Positions 61,108 to 64,000 of a DNA stretch of 64,000 nt are shown here, piece by piece. Under the pieces are notes generated by a model, which did no database searches, was not told the origin of the DNA, and worked only from the letters and a program-made list of their open reading frames with translations. Every line of letters begins with the position of its first letter. The first letter of the stretch is position 1. This DNA comes from Lachnospiraceae bacterium (GTDB lineage: Bacteria > Bacillota > Clostridia > Lachnospirales > Lachnospiraceae), in assembly GCA_015057615.1 (NCBI GenBank), contig SVEA01000011.1, forward strand, positions 1 to 64,000. Reading direction: 5' to 3'. The translations under genes were made by a program, and so were the position numbers.

Positions 61108-63738
61108 ATGGCTAAAAAAGATGCTGCAGTTAAGAATAAGGCAGAAAATAATACAACGGTAATTGATACAGTGGATGCCCTTCTTACAAAAATGAATGAG
61201 ATGAGAGAGGCACAAAGAATATTTGCAACTTATTCACAAGAACAAGTAGACAAAATCTTCTTTGCTGCTTCTGTGGCAGCCAACAAAAATAGAATTCCCC
61301 TTGCTAAAATGGCGGTAGAAGAAACGGGAATGGGAATCGTAGAGGATAAGGTGATCAAAAACCATTTTGCTTCTGAATATATTTACAACGCATACAAGAA
61401 TACTAAGACCTGCGGTGTTATCGAAGAAGATCTCGCTTATGGAACTAAGAAAATAGCGGACCCAATTGGTTTGATTGCGGCTATTATTCCAACTACTAAC
61501 CCAACTTCCACAGCCATTTTCAAAACATTGATTTCCCTAAAGACAAGGAATGCTATTATAATATCCCCACACCCGCGGGCAAAAAAAAGTACGATAGCAG
61601 CTGCCAAAGTTGTACTAGACGCTGCTGTAGCTGCTGGTGCTCCGGAAGGCATCATCGGATGGATCGACACCCCTTCCTTAGAGTTGACCAACGAAGTAAT
61701 GAAAAATTCGGACACAATCTTGGCAACTGGTGGTCCTGGTATGGTAAAATCCGCATATTCCTCTGGTAAACCTGCCTTAGGTGTAGGTGCTGGAAATACT
61801 CCAGTAATCATTGATGATACTGCAGATATTAAGCAAGCCGTCAGCTCAATCATCGTATCGAAAACTTTTGATAATGGTATGATCTGTGCTTCCGAACAAT
61901 CCGTTACCGTATTGGATGGTATCTATGATAAAGTGAAAGAAGAATTTGCTTATCGAGGATGCTATATACTAAATTCTGAAGAAATCGAAAAGGTTAGAAA
62001 GACCATTCTAATCAATGGCTCACTTAATGCAAAAATAGTCGGACAATCCGCTTATACGATAGCGAAGTTAGCAGGCGTTAAAATTCCTGAAGATACGAGA
62101 GTTTTAATTGGAGAAGTAGAAAGTGTAGATATCTCGGAAGAATTTGCTCACGAAAAGCTTTCACCTGTTCTGGCTTTATACAAAGCAAAGACTTTCGATG
62201 AAGCAATTGCAAAATCAGAGCAGCTAATTGCTGACGGAGGCTATGGTCACACCGCTTCCATATATATTAACGTAAATGAAAAAGAAAAACTTGCTAAATA
62301 TACACAGGCAATGAAAACCTGTCGTATCCTAATTAATACTCCTGCTGCCCAGGGTGGTATCGGTGATTTGTACAACTTTAAATTAAGACCATCCTTGACC
62401 TTAGGCTGTGGTACTTGGGGAGGCAACTCGGTTTCTGAAAATGTTGGTGTAAAACATTTACTTAATATTAAAACAGTTGCTGAAAGGAGAGAAAATATGC
62501 TTTGGTTTAGAGCTCCAGAAAAAACATATTTTAAAAAGGGATGTATGCCCGTAGCCCTTGATGAACTCAGAACCGTTATGGGCAAGAAAAAAGCTTTCAT
62601 CGTAACGGACTCCTTCCTATATAAGAATGGATATATAAAACCGATTACTGATAAATTAGACGAAATGGGAATTACGCATACTTGCTTCTATGACGTAGCG
62701 CCGGATCCAACCCTTGCATGTGCAAAGGAAGGAGCCGAAGCTATGGCTTCCTTTGAACCAGATACCATCATTGCTTTCGGTGGCGGTTCTGCTATGGATG
62801 CGGGAAAAATCATGTGGCTTATGTATGAGCATCCAGAGGCTGACTTCCAGGATATGGCGATGCGGTTTATGGATATTCGTAAGAGAGTGTACACCTTCCC
62901 TAAGATGGGTGAAAAAGCTTACTTCATCGCAATCCCTACAACCTCTGGTACCGGTTCTGAGGTAACTCCTTTCGCCGTTATTACAGATGAGGTTACCGGT
63001 GTAAAATATCCGCTCGCAGATTATGAGCTGATGCCAGACATGGCAATTATTGATACGGATAACATGATGTCTCAGCCAAAAGGCTTAACGAGTGCTTCCG
63101 GAATCGATGCTATGACACATGGTCTTGAAGCTTATGCTTCCATGATGGCAACCGATTACACCGATGGACTGGCATTAAAAGCGATTAAAAACATTTTCAA
63201 ATACTTACCGATTGCATACGAAGATGGTTCGAATGTAAAAGCAAGAGAGAAAATGGCGAACGCTTCCACAATGGCTGGTATGGCTTTCGCTAATGCATTC
63301 CTTGGAGTCTGCCATTCCATGGCACACAAATTAGGTGCATTCCATCATTTACCCCATGGTATCGCAAATGCATTACTAATTAACGAAGTAATGAAATTCA
63401 ACATATCGGAACGACCTGCTAAGATGGGTGCTTTCTCTCAATATGAATACCCGAATATCTTAGAGCGTTATGTCGAAGTAGCTAACTTCCTTGGAATCAC
63501 TGGCAAAGATGATATGGATACCTTCAACAAATTGTTGGATGCCATTGATAAGTTGAAGGAACGCATTGGAATTAAAAAATCCATTAAAGAATATGGAATT
63601 GATGAAAAAGCCTTCTTTGAAACATTGGATGAAATGGTAGAACTGGCTTTTGATGATCAATGTACCGGGGCTAACCCAAGATATCCTTTAATGAGCGAAT
63701 TAAAAGAAATGTATACCAGAGCTTATTACGGAAAATAA
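61108..63738 (+). CDS. adhE: Bifunctional acetaldehyde-CoA / alcohol dehydrogenase
   Basis: Two-step reduction of acetyl-CoA to ethanol, re-oxidising NADH in fermentation; forms cytoplasmic spirosomes in known members. Residues about 25-450 are the acetaldehyde dehydrogenase with catalytic cysteine in NGMICASEQS; residues about 480-870 are the iron alcohol dehydrogenase with GGGSAMDAGK for NAD and iron ligands in the SGIDAMTHGLEAY and GVCHSMAHKLGAFHHLPHG segments. The length of 876 is typical. AGGAGG lies 7 bases before the ATG. Two Rex sites predict induction when NADH is high. Confidence 0.97.
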   Translation: MAKKDAAVKNKAENNTTVIDTVDALLTKMNEMREAQRIFATYSQEQVDKIFFAASVAANKNRIPLAKMAVEETGMGIVEDKVIKNHFASEYIYNAYKNTKTCGVIEEDLAYGTKKIADPIGLIAAIIPTTNPTSTAIFKTLISLKTRNAIIISPHPRAKKSTIAAAKVVLDAAVAAGAPEGIIGWIDTPSLELTNEVMKNSDTILATGGPGMVKSAYSSGKPALGVGAGNTPVIIDDTADIKQAVSSIIVSKTFDNGMICASEQSVTVLDGIYDKVKEEFAYRGCYILNSEEIEKVRKTILINGSLNAKIVGQSAYTIAKLAGVKIPEDTRVLIGEVESVDISEEFAHEKLSPVLALYKAKTFDEAIAKSEQLIADGGYGHTASIYINVNEKEKLAKYTQAMKTCRILINTPAAQGGIGDLYNFKLRPSLTLGCGTWGGNSVSENVGVKHLLNIKTVAERRENMLWFRAPEKTYFKKGCMPVALDELRTVMGKKKAFIVTDSFLYKNGYIKPITDKLDEMGITHTCFYDVAPDPTLACAKEGAEAMASFEPDTIIAFGGGSAMDAGKIMWLMYEHPEADFQDMAMRFMDIRKRVYTFPKMGEKAYFIAIPTTSGTGSEVTPFAVITDEVTGVKYPLADYELMPDMAIIDTDNMMSQPKGLTSASGIDAMTHGLEAYASMMATDYTDGLALKAIKNIFKYLPIAYEDGSNVKAREKMANASTMAGMAFANAFLGVCHSMAHKLGAFHHLPHGIANALLINEVMKFNISERPAKMGAFSQYEYPNILERYVEVANFLGITGKDDMDTFNKLLDAIDKLKERIGIKKSIKEYGIDEKAFFETLDEMVELAFDDQCTGANPRYPLMSELKEMYTRAYYGK

Positions 63739-63936
63739 AACTTACAACGTATCGCTAGAGAGCCTTTACCAAGGTACCTTTATCATCATAAAAACATCTG
63801 TTATACTATGAGTGAAGGTTAACAAAATATTATGGTAAGATTGCCAATCAGCAAAGATTAAAGAACTTATTGCTAGATTGGCAATGAGGCAAAAATCAGC
63901 AAAACATTACAGTAAGATAGGAAAGGGGATATCACT

Positions 63937-64000
63937 ATGAATCTGGAACATGTATTAGCAAAGCAAACCAATAAGACCATCTATAATTCTGAAGATACAG
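63937..64000 (+). CDS. Start of a gene cut by the window edge
   Basis: AGGAAAGGGG lies 9 bases before ATG 63937; 21 codons (MNLEHVLAKQTNKTIYNS...) remain open to the edge. The opening resembles small-kinase/aminoglycoside-phosphotransferase-like proteins (weak). A hairpin ATTGCCAATC/GATTGGCAAT (63840-63886) lies in the preceding gap. Confidence 0.55.
   Translation, partial: MNLEHVLAKQTNKTIYNSEDT

Noticed and set aside
1-64000. CRISPR array, tRNA, rRNA, integrase or transposase
   Set aside because: I looked for regular spaced repeats, tRNA-like cloverleaf motifs (GGTTCGAATCC type) and transposase motifs and found none. The repeats present are dispersed, not arrayed.

Overview
The window reads as chromosome of a low-to-mid GC, spore-former-class Firmicute, most likely a Lachnospiraceae-type clostridium (inference). 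The supports are strong AGGAGG ribosome sites, YesM/YesN two-component systems paired with Lpl-type sugar ABC importers, a Rex-controlled bifunctional adhE, an M-box riboswitch before mgtE, an OpuC-type osmolyte importer and a five-gene VanG-type cluster. I see no rRNA, tRNA, CRISPR array, prophage or transposase gene.

Layout: dapF, a PilZ receptor, an LCP cell-wall ligase, a lipid kinase, a GNAT acetyltransferase, a MerR regulator, prfC, a hydrolase and a zinc-ribbon protein fill the first 10 kb. At 10.1-20.9 kb lies a dextran/isomalto-oligosaccharide locus: GH13_31 alpha-1,6-glucosidase, GH66 enzyme, two permeases and a binding lipoprotein on the minus strand, with a divergent YesN/YesM pair. 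Next come MATE and MFS transporters. At 24-32.7 kb a possible envelope-lipid module follows: LxxG-repeat exported protein, MMPL/RND transporter, HdeD-like protein, and divergently a radical SAM protein coupled to an LPG-synthase-like membrane protein, then a TetR regulator. Then a histidine phosphatase, opuCABCD, brnQ and mgtE. At 42-53 kb is an N-glycan locus: GH85 lipoprotein, DUF624 protein, histidine kinase, YesN regulator, two permeases and a binding protein. At 54-60 kb is vanR-vanS-vanG-vanXY-vanT. The window closes with a small membrane ORF, a decayed EFR1-type ferredoxin gene, adhE and the start of another gene.

The least expected content is intergenic. At least five families of structured repeats (called R1 to R5 here), plus two short inverted-repeat elements, occupy many gaps. 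R1 (about 295 bp, four near-full copies, two partial, two minimal) carries a hairpin whose stem changes on both sides between copies, and the same hairpin frame sits at the centre of two other elements with unrelated ends. R2 has a terminal hairpin that also changes in a paired way. They look like structured MITE- or RNA-like elements; several touch stop codons or lie between operon genes.

Regulation visible in the sequence: adhE has a near-consensus promoter overlapped by two Rex operators; mgtE has an M-box, a terminator and a 25-codon leader peptide with a strong ribosome site; vanR and the vanS-vanG gap share three CTTA/TAAG boxes at exact 11-bp steps before a TTGCCTGT promoter-like motif, and the second promoter is nested inside the terminator that follows vanS.
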